From positions 1-47,877 of the forward strand of contig NZ_QGKM01000059.1 in NCBI RefSeq assembly GCF_003172875.1: a stretch of DNA of 47,877 nucleotides. The letters are read 5' to 3'. This stretch comes from Leucothrix pacifica (GTDB taxonomy: Bacteria; Pseudomonadota; Gammaproteobacteria; Thiotrichales; Thiotrichaceae). Numbering within the stretch: position 1 is the stretch's first letter; each line of letters starts with the position of its first letter. Shown here one piece after another: positions 6,612 through 16,900 of this stretch. A program made the translations under genes and the position numbers. The notes beneath the pieces were generated by a model, which did not search any database, had not been told where the DNA came from, and saw only the letters and a program-made list of their open reading frames with translations.

Positions 6612-8408
6612 CTAGTAAACGCGTTTCTTAGGTGGAATAACTTCACAGTCGTCAGACAGTGTGTACATGTGAACAGGACGGTAGTCGATAGAGACTTTAC
6701 CTGTTTCAGGGTCAACCCATGTCAAGGTGTGCTTCATCCAGTTCTCATCATCACGATCTGGCATATCGTCACGTGCATGACCGCCACGACTCTCGTCACG
6801 GTTCGCTGCACCACACATGATGGATTGAGCCTGAAGTAACAGATTCTCTAGCTCCAGTGTCTCAACTAAGTCAGTATTCCACTGCAGACCACGGTCAGTT
6901 ACGTTCACATCGCCAAAGCTGTCGAAGATTTCCTGCATCTCAGTAACACCTTCGTCCATGCTTTCACCGGTACGGAATACCGCTGCGCGCTTCTGCATAG
7001 TACGCTGCATTTTGTCACGGATAGACGCCGTAGTGTTGCTACCCTTCGCGTTACGCATCTTGTCGAAGCGTGCCATGATTTTTTCAGTAATTGCTTCATC
7101 CAGCTGCTTGTGAGGCGTACCTTTCTTAACCAGCTCAGCTGCACGAATCGCTGCTGCACGACCAAATACCACGATATCCAGTAGTGAGTTAGAACCCAGA
7201 CGGTTGGCACCGTGTACCGATACACAAGCTGCTTCACCGATTGCCATCAAACCAGGCACAACTGAATCAGGATCGCCGTCTTTCAATGTCACCACTTCAC
7301 CACGGTAGTTCGTTGGAATACCACCCATGTTGTAGTGAACCGTTGGCAATACAGGGATCGGATCTTTTGCAACATCAACACCCGCGAATACGCGCGCACT
7401 TTCTGCGATACCCGGCAGACGCTCGTTGATAACATCCGCACCCAAATGCTGCAGGTTCAGGTAGATATGATCCTTATCAGGACCTACACCACGACCTTCG
7501 TTAATCTCAATGGTCATAGAGCGAGATACCACGTCACGAGATGCTAAATCTTTAGCATTCGGCGCATAACGCTCCATGAAGCGCTCACCTTCAGAGTTGG
7601 TCAGGTAACCACCTTCACCACGTACCCCTTCAGTGATCAGTACACCTGCACCGTAGATACCGGTTGGGTGGAACTGAATGAATTCCATATCTTGTAATGG
7701 CAAACCAGCACGCAGTACCATCGCGCTACCGTCACCTGTACAAGTGTGAGCAGATGTTGCTGACTGGTATGCACGGCCAACACCACCGGTTGCCAGTACT
7801 ACTTCGTGGGCACGGAAACGATGAATTTCACCGGTTGCCAAGTCCCAGGCGATCACACCACGACATACACCTTCTTCGTCCATGATCAGGTCTGTTGCAA
7901 AGTACTCAATGAAGAACTCTGCTTTGTGCTTTAGCGACTGCTGGTAAAGTGCGTGCAAAATCGCGTGACCAGTACGGTCAGCTGCCGCACAAGTGCGCTG
8001 TGCAATACCTTCACCAAAGTTAGTCGTCATACCACCGAAAGGACGCTGGTAGATCTTACCTTCTTCTGTACGCGAGAATGGAACACCGTAGTGCTCAAGT
8101 TCGATAACCGCTGGTATCGCTTCACGACACATGTACTCGATAGCATCCTGATCGCCTAACCAGTCAGAACCCTTAACCGTGTCATACATGTGCCACTGCC
8201 AGCTGTCTGGCCCCATATTACCCAGTGCCGCAGACATACCACCCTGTGCTGCAACGGTGTGACTACGTGTTGGGAAAACTTTAGTGATACAAGCAGTGCT
8301 TAAACCCGCTGCTGCCATACCGAGTGTTGCACGTAAACCTGCACCACCGGCACCAACAATCACCACGTCATAATGATGATCAATAATCTTGTAATTGCCT
8401 ACTTGCAT
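6612..8408 (-). CDS. sdhA: Succinate dehydrogenase flavoprotein subunit SdhA
   Basis: 598 residues. Oxidises succinate to fumarate with covalently bound FAD. The dinucleotide-binding GAGGAGLRA is near the N-terminus and the flavinylated His is H50 in [10 protein letters not shown]. Further family segments are [28 protein letters not shown] and [12 protein letters not shown]. The active-site/C-terminal portion carries [15 protein letters not shown] start at the ATG at 8408, five bases after the sdhD stop, because GGGGG lies at the right distance; an upstream in-frame start at 8429 would overlap sdhD. SdhE and probably the SDHAF4-like protein of this operon assist its maturation. Confidence 0.96.
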   Translation of the reverse strand: MQVGNYKIIDHHYDVVIVGAGGAGLRATLGMAAAGLSTACITKVFPTRSHTVAAQGGMSAALGNMGPDSWQWHMYDTVKGSDWLGDQDAIEYMCREAIPAVIELEHYGVPFSRTEEGKIYQRPFGGMTTNFGEGIAQRTCAAADRTGHAILHALYQQSLKHKAEFFIEYFATDLIMDEEGVCRGVIAWDLATGEIHRFRAHEVVLATGGVGRAYQSATSAHTCTGDGSAMVLRAGLPLQDMEFIQFHPTGIYGAGVLITEGVRGEGGYLTNSEGERFMERYAPNAKDLASRDVVSRSMTIEINEGRGVGPDKDHIYLNLQHLGADVINERLPGIAESARVFAGVDVAKDPIPVLPTVHYNMGGIPTNYRGEVVTLKDGDPDSVVPGLMAIGEAACVSVHGANRLGSNSLLDIVVFGRAAAIRAAELVKKGTPHKQLDEAITEKIMARFDKMRNAKGSNTTASIRDKMQRTMQKRAAVFRTGESMDEGVTEMQEIFDSFGDVNVTDRGLQWNTDLVETLELENLLLQAQSIMCGAANRDESRGGHARDDMPDRDDENWMKHTLTWVDPETGKVSIDYRPVHMYTLSDDCEVIPPKKRVY

Positions 8409-8412
8409 CGAC

Positions 8413-8796
8413 TTAACCCCCGACTGCAATTTTTATAACTGAAAATACACCCAGCGCAGCAAAGAAGAAGCACAGCAACTTCATTACCAAAATACTGACC
8501 ATACGGATATTGTTATCAGAAATGTAGTCTTCCTGAATCACTTGCAGACCCATCGCAAGATGCCAGAAAGAGGCAAAAATGCATAAGATCAACATGACTG
8601 AATTAAATGGAGATTTCATCCACGCAACAACCGTTGCGTAAGTCGCTTCCGGCATCATCGCCAGACTCAGACAGAACCAAAGAATCAAAGGAACCAAAGC
8701 AACTGCAGTCACTCGCTGCATCCAGAAATGGTGCGTACCTTCTTTCGCTGAACCCATGCCCTTGGCGACGGATAACGGACTTCTAAATTTACTCAT
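8413..8796 (-). CDS. sdhD: Succinate dehydrogenase membrane anchor subunit SdhD
   Basis: 127 residues with three membrane helices (about 25-48, 58-82 and 95-122). The N-terminal [20 protein letters not shown] motif is typical of SdhD, as is [14 protein letters not shown], where the His is near heme b and the Asp-Tyr pair near the quinone. The gene lies between sdhC (12-base gap) and sdhA (4-base gap) in the conserved order. Identification rests on motifs and position, since anchor subunits diverge strongly. Confidence 0.92.
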   Translation of the reverse strand: MSKFRSPLSVAKGMGSAKEGTHHFWMQRVTAVALVPLILWFCLSLAMMPEATYATVVAWMKSPFNSVMLILCIFASFWHLAMGLQVIQEDYISDNNIRMVSILVMKLLCFFFAALGVFSVIKIAVGG

Positions 8797-8808
8797 GATT
8801 TTTACCCT

Positions 8809-9192
8809 TTATAGCAGTGCTATCACCCAAGTCACACACGTCAGCACTGCAGTTGCTACCATCACAACTTTGCCGGACTTCTCAACTTCACTTAGCTCAA
8901 GGCCCTTACCCATATCCCACATCAGGTGACGGATACCATTACAGAAGTGGTAGTACAAGGTGGCGGTGAAACCAAACAAAACCAGGTAACCAAACCAGCT
9001 CGATAAAAAGCCCTGCATACTGTTCCAGCTACTTTCACCATTGGCTGCGGCAACGAGTGCAATCACCAGCAAAATCATGCCAGCACTTAAAGCAGCACCA
9101 GTACCACGGTGTAATACGGAAAGCTTGGCCGTCATTGGCAGATCATAAATCTGCAAATGGGGCGACAATGGTCGACTATCATTCTTGGACAT
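8809..9192 (-). CDS. sdhC: Succinate dehydrogenase cytochrome b556 subunit SdhC
   Basis: 127 residues with three membrane helices. The N-terminal RPLSPHLQIYDLP and SVLHRGTGAALS match the SdhC family, where the Ser and Arg line the quinone site. YYHFCNGIRHLMWDMG carries the HxxxGxRHLxxD signature with the heme b ligand. I start at the ATG at 9192, preceded by AGGTGA; a GTG three codons upstream is part of that ribosome binding site. First of the structural sdh genes, directly downstream of the SDHAF4-like gene. Confidence 0.94.
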   Translation of the reverse strand: MSKNDSRPLSPHLQIYDLPMTAKLSVLHRGTGAALSAGMILLVIALVAAANGESSWNSMQGFLSSWFGYLVLFGFTATLYYHFCNGIRHLMWDMGKGLELSEVEKSGKVVMVATAVLTCVTWVIALL

Positions 9193-9206
9193 GTGTTTCA
9201 CCTGTG

Positions 9207-9407
9207 TTAAAAATCAATACAACGGCCGTTCTTTTCCCAATCGCCGTAGCGAGTCGGTTCAGGGCCTTTTCTACCACCAATTTCGGCTGTTCCGGAATCG
9301 GTATTATCTTTACCGGGCTTAGTCTCACCGGTATCACTGACTGGTTGAATGTTGATTACCGTGCGCTTTACTACCGCATCATCCTGACCACTCTTCTTAT
9401 CTGTCAT
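9207..9407 (-). CDS. SDHAF4/DUF1674-family protein
   Basis: A 66-residue hydrophilic protein whose last third, [19 protein letters not shown] followed by CIDF, is the hallmark of the DUF1674/SDHAF4 family. In mitochondria SDHAF4 binds flavinylated SDHA and helps it join SDHB. The first 40 residues are low-complexity and probably disordered, as in family members. It lies between zapE (stop overlapping its GGGAGA ribosome site) and sdhC (15-base gap), so it is almost certainly co-expressed with SDH. That context supports the assembly-factor role. The bacterial function is inferred from the family. Confidence 0.85.
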   Translation of the reverse strand: MTDKKSGQDDAVVKRTVINIQPVSDTGETKPGKDNTDSGTAEIGGRKGPEPTRYGDWEKNGRCIDF

Positions 9408-9417
9408 TTGATTCTCC

Positions 9418-10548
9418 CTAGCGTTCGTTGTGCTTGCTGAAGAGGTACTCCTTTGATCGCATCTCCATAAGACGACTTATGGTTCGGTCAAATTCAAACG
9501 CCATACGCTTACCGACATACAATTCATGGGGTGCCGCTTCAGCGGATATCACCACATTAACGCTGCAATCGTATAGCTCGTCGATTAAGTTAACGAAACG
9601 GCGCGCCGCATCGTCCTGCAAAGTCGACATTACAGGAATATCAGAGATCAGAATCGTGTCAAAGCGTGTAGCCAACTCGATATAATCCAATGTTGAGCGT
9701 GCACTCATACACAGCACTTCAAAGGAAAACCAAGCGACGCCTTTGCAGGTTTGCTTGACCGGAATATCACGTCCGTTAACTTTGATCGGATCAGTCTGAA
9801 TTTCTGCGTCAGTACCTACCATCGCCACAAAATATTGTTCCAGACGCTTTTCAACCAGATCACCCACACCGATTTGATAAACATCAGCTTGCTCAAGCGC
9901 ACGCATGCGATAGTCCATCTCACCATCAGCATTAATCACGGTGGTGTGTGTTTCTAACAGTTCTATCGCCGGCAGAAAACGCTTACGTTGTAGGCCATCT
10001 TTGTAAAGGCCTGACGGTACAATATTTGACGTAGTGATTAGTGTAACGCCATCCTCGAATAAGTACTTAAATAACCCGCCTAATAACATGGCATCTGTGA
10101 TGTCATTAACATGCATCTCATCCAGACACAGAACACGGGTATTTTCAGCGATTTGCTTAGCAACCTGCTCAAGAGGGTCTTCAATGTGCCCAAGCTGGCG
10201 GATTTGGTCATGAACTGACTTCATGAACGAATGGAAGTGAGTTCGCTGCTTCTTCTCGATTGGAAGGTGCCTGAAGAAGAAATCAACGATAAATGTCTTT
10301 CCGCGCCCTACACCGCCCCAGATGTAAACACCCTTAACAAGTTTAGGTTTCTCAACTTCTTCCTTCTGACCAACGATTGACAAAAAGCGGCTAAATGCCG
10401 ACTTTTTCTTATTGGGCTTTTCTATAGTAGATTTCGCAGCTGAAAGCTCATCAAAAACTGGCGCCAGCGCATCAATTAAAATTGCCTGATGCGGGTCTGC
10501 GAGCATCTCGCCATTATCAATAGCGCTCTGATACAAATTTTGGAGCAT
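9418..10548 (-). CDS. zapE: ZapE/AFG1-like ATPase
   Basis: 376 residues, nearly the E. coli ZapE length. AAA-type P-loop [15 protein letters not shown], Walker [12 protein letters not shown], and [20 protein letters not shown] are diagnostic. ZapE associates with the Z-ring; the mitochondrial orthologue AFG1/LACE1 supports respiratory complexes, so placement before the sdh genes is suggestive. The frame is open to a TTG at 10710. I start at the first ATG (10548) because the following segment [20 protein letters not shown] lines up with the known N-terminus of E. coli ZapE; the extra 54 codons would encode an unrelated hydrophobic stretch. First gene of the leftward block. Confidence 0.92.
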   Translation of the reverse strand: MLQNLYQSAIDNGEMLADPHQAILIDALAPVFDELSAAKSTIEKPNKKKSAFSRFLSIVGQKEEVEKPKLVKGVYIWGGVGRGKTFIVDFFFRHLPIEKKQRTHFHSFMKSVHDQIRQLGHIEDPLEQVAKQIAENTRVLCLDEMHVNDITDAMLLGGLFKYLFEDGVTLITTSNIVPSGLYKDGLQRKRFLPAIELLETHTTVINADGEMDYRMRALEQADVYQIGVGDLVEKRLEQYFVAMVGTDAEIQTDPIKVNGRDIPVKQTCKGVAWFSFEVLCMSARSTLDYIELATRFDTILISDIPVMSTLQDDAARRFVNLIDELYDCSVNVVISAEAAPHELYVGKRMAFEFDRTISRLMEMRSKEYLFSKHNER

Positions 10549-10856
10549 AGAAGATTCTGCTGTATATGCTTGTTTAACTTGGGCTTGCTGTACCAACCAG
10601 AGTACCTCATGGACGAATTTAGAGCCTTTGTCACACAGTATTGCTGCGACTGCACAATTGGACGCAAATAATACTGTAATAAAAGCGACATAAACACTTA
10701 ATTCTACCAATACTTTACATTAATATCACCCCAAATAGGTATTTAAGTATTGATCCGACTAATACTAAGAACGATACTCCGCGCCAATAAAATGGATACT
10801 CTTTTCGTTTTATTTGTTACTATCGCAAATATAGAATCTAACTATTTAGGGAGCTT

Positions 10857-11771
10857 ATGAAGCACTTAACGACTTGCAACCTCCTCAAAGAACTCCGCGC
10901 CTTCTGCATTACTCGCCAGGAAGGTAGCATGAGTAAAGCCTCAGAAGTGCTATACGCCAGTCAACCTACTATATCCCTGCAGATCAAAACACTTGAACAA
11001 GAGCTGGACGTCAAGCTGTTTGAGCGTCGTGGGCCTCGACTCAAACTAACCACTGAAGGCGAGATCCTCTACGATTTAGTCAGTCCTTTAGTTCAGGGGA
11101 TAGATCATATCAAAGAGAGCTTTGCGGCTCACTATGGTGACCTAAGCACAGGTGAATTAACTATAGCGGCTGAGGAGTCTACCATCCTTTACACGCTACC
11201 AAAACCGATCCGTAAATTTGTTGAGTTACATCCGGGGATTCGCCTTAAACTGGCTAATGTGACGGGCCGTGACGGTCGTGACATGCTTCTGGCTGATGAA
11301 GTGGACTTTGCGGTTAGCTCAATGCTGGATGTGCCTGAAAATCTTGATTACCAGCCTTTTGTGTCGTACCCACCAGTATTGATCATGCCAAAGGGACACC
11401 CTCTTTCTAAGCTGGACAAAGTAACACTGGCCGACATCGGTCAATATGGAATGATCTTACCTCCATCACATTTCAGTAGTTGGCGTTTGGTCAAGATGGT
11501 ATTCGCACTCAACGGTTCGAGTTACCGGGTCGTACTGGAAGCTGGTGGCTGGGAAGTCGTGAAACGCTATGTTGATATTGGCCTGGGGATTTCGATTGTA
11601 ACTAACATCTGTATCACAGACGAAGATAAAGAGAAATTTGATATCGTCAACCTTGATGAGTACTTCCCTGCCCGTAAATACGGCATCGTTTCAAGAGCCG
11701 GAAAGACACTTTCTGCACCCGCTCAGAAGTTCATTGAGATACTCAATGATCAGTATAAACTCACAGACTAA
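10857..11771 (+). CDS. LysR-family transcriptional regulator (CysB-like)
   Basis: 304 residues. N-terminal winged helix-turn-helix: LRAFCITRQEGSMSKASEVL then YASQPTISLQIKTLEQEL, ending in the wing LFERRGPRLKLTTEGE. The C-terminal periplasmic-binding-like effector domain (about 100-300) includes DFAVSSMLD, LIMPKGHPL and GGWEVVKRYVDIGLGISIV, most like the CysB/Cbl group. The effector is unknown. The GGGAG before the ATG supports the start. It is divergent from the zapE-sdh block across a roughly 300-base region and may regulate it, as LysR regulators often act on divergent genes, but no T-N11-A site was confirmed. It is followed by adk, which has its own gap and probably its own promoter. Confidence 0.9.
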   Translation: MKHLTTCNLLKELRAFCITRQEGSMSKASEVLYASQPTISLQIKTLEQELDVKLFERRGPRLKLTTEGEILYDLVSPLVQGIDHIKESFAAHYGDLSTGELTIAAEESTILYTLPKPIRKFVELHPGIRLKLANVTGRDGRDMLLADEVDFAVSSMLDVPENLDYQPFVSYPPVLIMPKGHPLSKLDKVTLADIGQYGMILPPSHFSSWRLVKMVFALNGSSYRVVLEAGGWEVVKRYVDIGLGISIVTNICITDEDKEKFDIVNLDEYFPARKYGIVSRAGKTLSAPAQKFIEILNDQYKLTD

Positions 11772-11902
11772 ACTACTGATTAATAACGTTTAATCAATTT
11801 ATTTTAGCATTATTTTAAATCCTCAAAAATGAACCTCCTTGCGCCGTTTTCTAAAATACGGTAGAAGAGTTTTATTTGTAATCTTGAGTGGAGTTCATCT
11901 TT

Positions 11903-12553
11903 ATGCGTATTGTTCTATTAGGCGCGCCTGGTTCCGGCAAAGGCACACAGGCTCAAAAGCTTATTTCTGAGTACGGCATCCCACAAATCTCGACAGGAGA
12001 TTTATTGCGTGCTGCGGTTAGCTCCGGAAGCGAGTTGGGCCAAAAAGCTAAAGCGGCAATGGATGCCGGTCAGTTAGTGTCTGACGAAATCGTGCTGGGC
12101 ATGATTGAAGAACGCCTGCAAGAAGATGACGCGCAAAAAGGTTTCATCCTTGATGGCTTCCCTCGCAACCTAAGTCAGGCAGCATCACTTGATGAACTAT
12201 TGGCTAAAACAGAACAGCCTTTACAAGGTGCACTGTTGATCGATGTCGATTATGACGTGCTGATGAAGCGTCTGACCGGTCGACTGTCTTGTAAGAACTG
12301 TGGCGCGGTATTTAACCGCTACACGTCACCACCGAAAGTTGAAAATACTTGTGACAAGTGCGGCAATGAACTGTATCACCGTGCAGATGACAATGAAGAA
12401 ACGATCGGTAAGCGCCTCAAAACTTATGAGGACGAAACATCTCCATTAATCGGTTACTTCCAGGACAAGGGCTTATTGCTAAGCGTTCAGGGTGTAGGTG
12501 ATATCGATGAGATCACTAATGCTGTGAAAGCAGAGCTTCAGAAGATCGCTTAA
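11903..12553 (+). CDS. adk: Adenylate kinase
   Basis: 216 residues, long form with LID domain. Converts ATP + AMP to two ADP. P-loop GAPGSGKGTQA at residues 7-17, AMP-binding STGDLLRAAV and GFILDGFPRN. The LID carries four cysteines (CKNC and CDKC), so it is the zinc-binding type common in Gram-positives and in some proteobacteria rather than the E. coli Cys-less type. The start at 11903 follows GGAG at nine bases; the frame extends five codons further upstream but without a better site. Followed by a strong palindromic terminator. Confidence 0.96.
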   Translation: MRIVLLGAPGSGKGTQAQKLISEYGIPQISTGDLLRAAVSSGSELGQKAKAAMDAGQLVSDEIVLGMIEERLQEDDAQKGFILDGFPRNLSQAASLDELLAKTEQPLQGALLIDVDYDVLMKRLTGRLSCKNCGAVFNRYTSPPKVENTCDKCGNELYHRADDNEETIGKRLKTYEDETSPLIGYFQDKGLLLSVQGVGDIDEITNAVKAELQKIA

Positions 12554-12590
12554 TCGCTTCAGATTTTCTTAGCTAGTACACGTACACGCA

Positions 12591-12616
12591 AAAGGCCGCT
12601 AAATTTAGCGGCCTTT
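12591..12616. terminator. Bidirectional terminator between adk and the OpgC-like gene
   Basis: A perfect 26-base palindrome with arms AAAGGCCGCTAAA / TTTAGCGGCCTTT lies 38 bases after adk and 28 bases from the end of the convergent gene. A-rich and T-rich flanks on the two sides let it work for both transcripts. Confidence 0.85.
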
Positions 12617-12643
12617 CTTGTATCTTTGATATCAGGATGATAA

Positions 12644-13888
12644 TCAGTTAGGAATAATTTTAAACATAAATTTAGACCTCACCATTGCCCATGTCAGCAA
12701 TAACAAACCGGCATGAATCATTGTATTAATCCAAAAGTCCTGCATCGCAGGCAACGGTGTATTCGCTAGTATCAATAAGAAGAATATATGTACATAGAAC
12801 ACATAGAGTGAGGCCTGCCCCAATGGAATGAAGAACCACCCCAGTGCTTTACTAATGGGCACCCAAAAGCGTGTCAGAATTGCGTACATGGTAATTAACA
12901 GTACCGCAACATTAAGAATTCGACCCGGACCTAACTTGTATTTCTGGAAGTACTGGCCGTAGATCGAGTGGAATGTATCCGGAGAAATCATAGAAAAACT
13001 GACTGAGGAGAACTCTTTGAGTGGATTGTTCCATGTGATAAACCAAAATATTGCGGTCAGCAGGAAGGACAGATACATTAATGCTTTACCCCTGCTGGTG
13101 CCAAAAAACGCGACCACCTCTTTCTTGAAGTAGCCAACCACAACACCATGCACATAAATCAACTGCCACGCTAAGATTGGAAATGCATACTCGAACTGTG
13201 CTCCGGTAGGACGAAAAGCCGGACTTCCGGGATTGGGTTCATGAGCACCAAAGTTGATCAGATAAACAACCCAACTTAAGCCGAGCAGTAATCCGACTCG
13301 CTTGCGACTGATCATGAAAAAGACGAAAGGCGTTACCAGAATAAACATCGCCACGTACATACCGATAATCTGGAACTGGTGTGGCCCGATTCTCAGTAGT
13401 AGGGCCTGACTTAATAAGTTAAATAAACCTGACTCCATTGCAGGGAACAAGGGATATGTTTTCCCGGTAAAGGGACTATGAAAAGTCGTAATAATAGTAC
13501 TGTCAATTTCAGGAATAAATCGGATCGCTGCGATAATAAGAATCAACACCACATTGGTACGATACAGCTTTACCGACCGATCCATTAAAGCTGGCATAGA
13601 TGCGGCGAGTCCGTCGTTTCTGAGGCGTTTACCAAACACCATTCCGACTACGATTCCGGCGAGTATCACGAAGATTTCAGCAGTTGAAACTACGCCAACC
13701 CGCTCCCAACCGATGTACATGAGTGCGGAGAAATACTCAAAGTGACTGGCAAATAGTAACGGTATGACGATACCGCGCATAAAGTCCAAGCGTAGGTCAC
13801 GCGTTGAACCCGTGTCAACGTATGACCAGCTGTGCGTCTTTGGCTTTTCAGCCAGTTCTTCTTCTATAAAGGTTCCGGACGCACTCAT
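12644..13888 (-). CDS. OpgC-like membrane acyltransferase
   Basis: 414 residues with about ten membrane helices. The N-terminal segment STRDLRLDFMRGIVIPLLF fits OpgC, the succinyl-transfer protein for periplasmic glucans. Further OpgC-like parts are HFEYFSALMYIGWERVG, AEIFVILAGIVVGMVFG and the C-terminal YVFYVHIFFLLIL. OpgC belongs to the broad acyltransferase-3 group and modifies glycans at the inner membrane. Start at the ATG at 13888 (AGGT upstream); a longer frame to 13930 lacks support. It follows the 1059-residue protein gene by 74 bases on the same strand and is the likely last gene of the leftward half of the polysaccharide locus. I infer that it acylates the glycan made by the GT2 of this locus. 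Confidence 0.82.
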   Translation of the reverse strand: MSASGTFIEEELAEKPKTHSWSYVDTGSTRDLRLDFMRGIVIPLLFASHFEYFSALMYIGWERVGVVSTAEIFVILAGIVVGMVFGKRLRNDGLAASMPALMDRSVKLYRTNVVLILIIAAIRFIPEIDSTIITTFHSPFTGKTYPLFPAMESGLFNLLSQALLLRIGPHQFQIIGMYVAMFILVTPFVFFMISRKRVGLLLGLSWVVYLINFGAHEPNPGSPAFRPTGAQFEYAFPILAWQLIYVHGVVVGYFKKEVVAFFGTSRGKALMYLSFLLTAIFWFITWNNPLKEFSSVSFSMISPDTFHSIYGQYFQKYKLGPGRILNVAVLLITMYAILTRFWVPISKALGWFFIPLGQASLYVFYVHIFFLLILANTPLPAMQDFWINTMIHAGLLLLTWAMVRSKFMFKIIPN

Positions 13889-13962
13889 AGTTATACCTGT
13901 TTTTATTATAGTTATTAGTTCATGTAACAATTTGCCACATTACTGCTTAATCGTATGTTAAT

Positions 13963-16900
13963 TCAGAATTTGTAGTTATAGCTAAGAGACCAAGTACCAT
14001 TGGTTCGATAGTTATGATAGAACAAATCATTAGGACCATAGTTTGAATACTGCAAATTAAACTTATTTGGACGCCAATCACTGTAGCCGAACCCATAACT
14101 CCATTTAGGGTCTCCATCACCTTCTAATGGCTGACTCACCGATGCATTGATGTACCAGTTTTCGATCGGCGACCAGCGCATATTGACTGCGGCGGACGTA
14201 TTCCCGTCAATCGGCACATTAATTGCGCCTGACAAACTCAATCGGTACTTCTTTAACAGATCTGATTTGACTGAATAACCAAAGCTGGCAATGGCTTTAT
14301 CTAATGCTAAGCCCTCTCCGGGTTTAATTGGTCCCCAATTATTTAATTGTGCTGAGAATGTACCGGCGTGCCAATCACTATAGCCAATACCCCAAGAGTA
14401 GCTAAATGGCTCCTCTTCATCTTCCAGAGAATAGCTCCAGCCAACACGCGCAAAATAGTAATCATCTTTTATCAGCTTGCGATTGATCGACCCGCCGATA
14501 CCCCATTTGTCACTGCCTAATGAGTTCTTTAGATAGACATTACCGGCTAAACCAATGGGCTTTTTAACCGGTTTCTTGGTTTTCGCTTTTTTTGCCTTGA
14601 TCTCATCATCACTAAGCTGGTCATTAATGAAGTTTTCTTCAATCACATACGGGAGCGGCGCATCCAAAGATAAGCCACTCGGTGTATTGGTCGTTGCCAC
14701 GCTCACCTGTTTAACGTCTGCATAATCAGGGGCTTCATCCGCGAAAGTAAAGGCTACTTCTTCTTTGGGAGTTGGCGCTTTTTTGGCAAGTATCACCTCT
14801 GGCTCTTTTACTGCCGGTGACTTCTTTTTCGCAGTTTTTTGGCTACTTAGCTTAGACTGTTGCTTAGTTGAATCTGACGCATCCACTTTAACCACTTTTT
14901 TAGGCATTATGTTGACTGAACTAGACTTTGACACTGGCTTAGCGCTATTTTTGGATATAGGCTCTGATGGCCGAGCTTTTTTCTCATTTAGTTTTTTTTT
15001 TGAAGAACGTCCTGACTTACGACGAGCTTCATAATCAGCATACTCCTGCAATAATTGCTCGACGCTCTTTTCGTTTGCCGAAGGCTTGTCACCACTTTTA
15101 TAAGGCTGATAGACGAAGACACTAGAACCACTGGTATCCCTGGATGCTTTCTTCTTAGGCGCTTTATAAGTTTTCTTGGGTGCCTTATAAGTTTTAGGCT
15201 TCGATTTAGGCTTAGGTTTAACCGACAACTGCGTCTTCAATTTAGGCACATTGACGCTAGATGTCTTTGGTTTGCTAATGACTACTTTTTTAGGTGGCGT
15301 TCTTACAATCACCGGACTCACTAATAAAATACTCTCCAGCCTTGGTACGCTGACATGCTGTGGCTTACTTAACTTAGGCTTTGTTGACTTTGACGGTTGA
15401 GCATAAGTCTTTTTCTTCACCGCTTTCTTTTCAACGTACGGTACTTTTTTCTCAACGATTGGCTGAACAGCTGGCTGTGTTTTTTGCGAATTAAATTTAA
15501 CCAACTCCTTAATCAACGCAGCACTATCCAGAGCCGGTGCTACCGATGAAGTACCTACATCTGAGCTTGATATTGCTGTTTCTACGTTACCGTTATATTC
15601 ATTGACAGTGAGCTGTATTTTATCAATGACCAGTACATTGCTTCCGCTATTTAAACCTGACAATAGCCTCTCCAATAAGGAGGCATCTTTGTCAATCACA
15701 ACGGTAGTTGGTTTCTGTATCACTTGTCTGGGAGCGACAACCTGCTGTACCACTGGCTGGACTGCAACCGGCTTTGGAGCCACGACAGTAGGCTGTACTA
15801 CGACTGGCTGTGGTGCAACTGTGGTTACTGCTCCACCGGCATAACCACCACCATAGCCGCCCACACCACCAATCCCGCCGCGAGCACTTGCTACCACAAC
15901 GGGTTTAGGCAATGGTTTAGCAGCCGGTTTTGTAAAGACTTTTGGTTTTGCCTGATCAAATTCAACACTAGATATCAACACCGGCACATTAAGTGCTTGC
16001 TCAATGATTTCTACTGAAGTCTGCAGAACTGGAATATCCACTTCAACAGGAACAATGTCTAAAGTTGTCTTCAGCAACGGTACTTCCAAAGGAACGGGAA
16101 GAATCTCCACCGTTGACAGTAACTCTGGTACATCTAAGGCAACCGGAACGATATCGACCGAGGTGACTAGCTGAGGTACCGCCTGAGGTACAGGCACGAT
16201 CTCCAGACGACTCTCCAGAGATGGGACGGCAAGCTGCACAGGCTGTATATCGACTTTAGTTGCCAAGCCCGAAACTAACTGCGCTACTGGCATCAATTCA
16301 ACGGAAGTCGCCAGACGCGGAACTAATTGTGGTAGATCTTGCAACTTTACTGAGCTTATTAGCTCAGGCACTTCAACAGGTACATCCTCAAGTCGCAACT
16401 GTGTCTTCAGAAGCGGCACATCCATTGGATATAGACACTCAGATTCCCAGTTATGTGGATAAACATCGTTTTCATCAGTCACAGTGGCTGAGAGCTTGTC
16501 GTCCAAGCCAAACTCAGTGATATCAAACAATTCTGACGTGTCAGGGTGCGGGAAACACTGCTCACGATAAATCCTGTGGAACAGTTGTTCAAAGTCAGCC
16601 CGAAGACTGAGTTGGTCTGAGCTGATAATGTCGGGAATGAACCGTTGCTCAGTTTCACCTAAAAAGCCCAATCGTTTAAAGCCTTTCCATGCCTCAGGCG
16701 AGTCATATAAAACCTTCGTACGATCTGTATGGCCATCGCTATGGCTCACATCATAAAACACACCATCCTTAAACACTTCACAGTAATCCCATTGCAGCAT
16801 GGTGCGCTCAACTTGATTTCTGAGTGATGGGAAGCGTTCTGCGGTATCAACCAAGGTATTTAAGATGATATCCATTGTCGCAGCGTGCAAGGTACCTGAC

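Noticed and set aside
10549..10710. 54-codon N-terminal extension of ZapE resembling a signal peptide
   Set aside because: It starts with TTG, has no ribosome site, and the known ZapE N-terminus aligns from the ATG at 10548.
14765..16520. Several plus-strand frames opposite the 1059-residue gene
   Set aside because: Repeats and low-complexity codons of the real gene keep antisense frames open; no ribosome sites or protein features.
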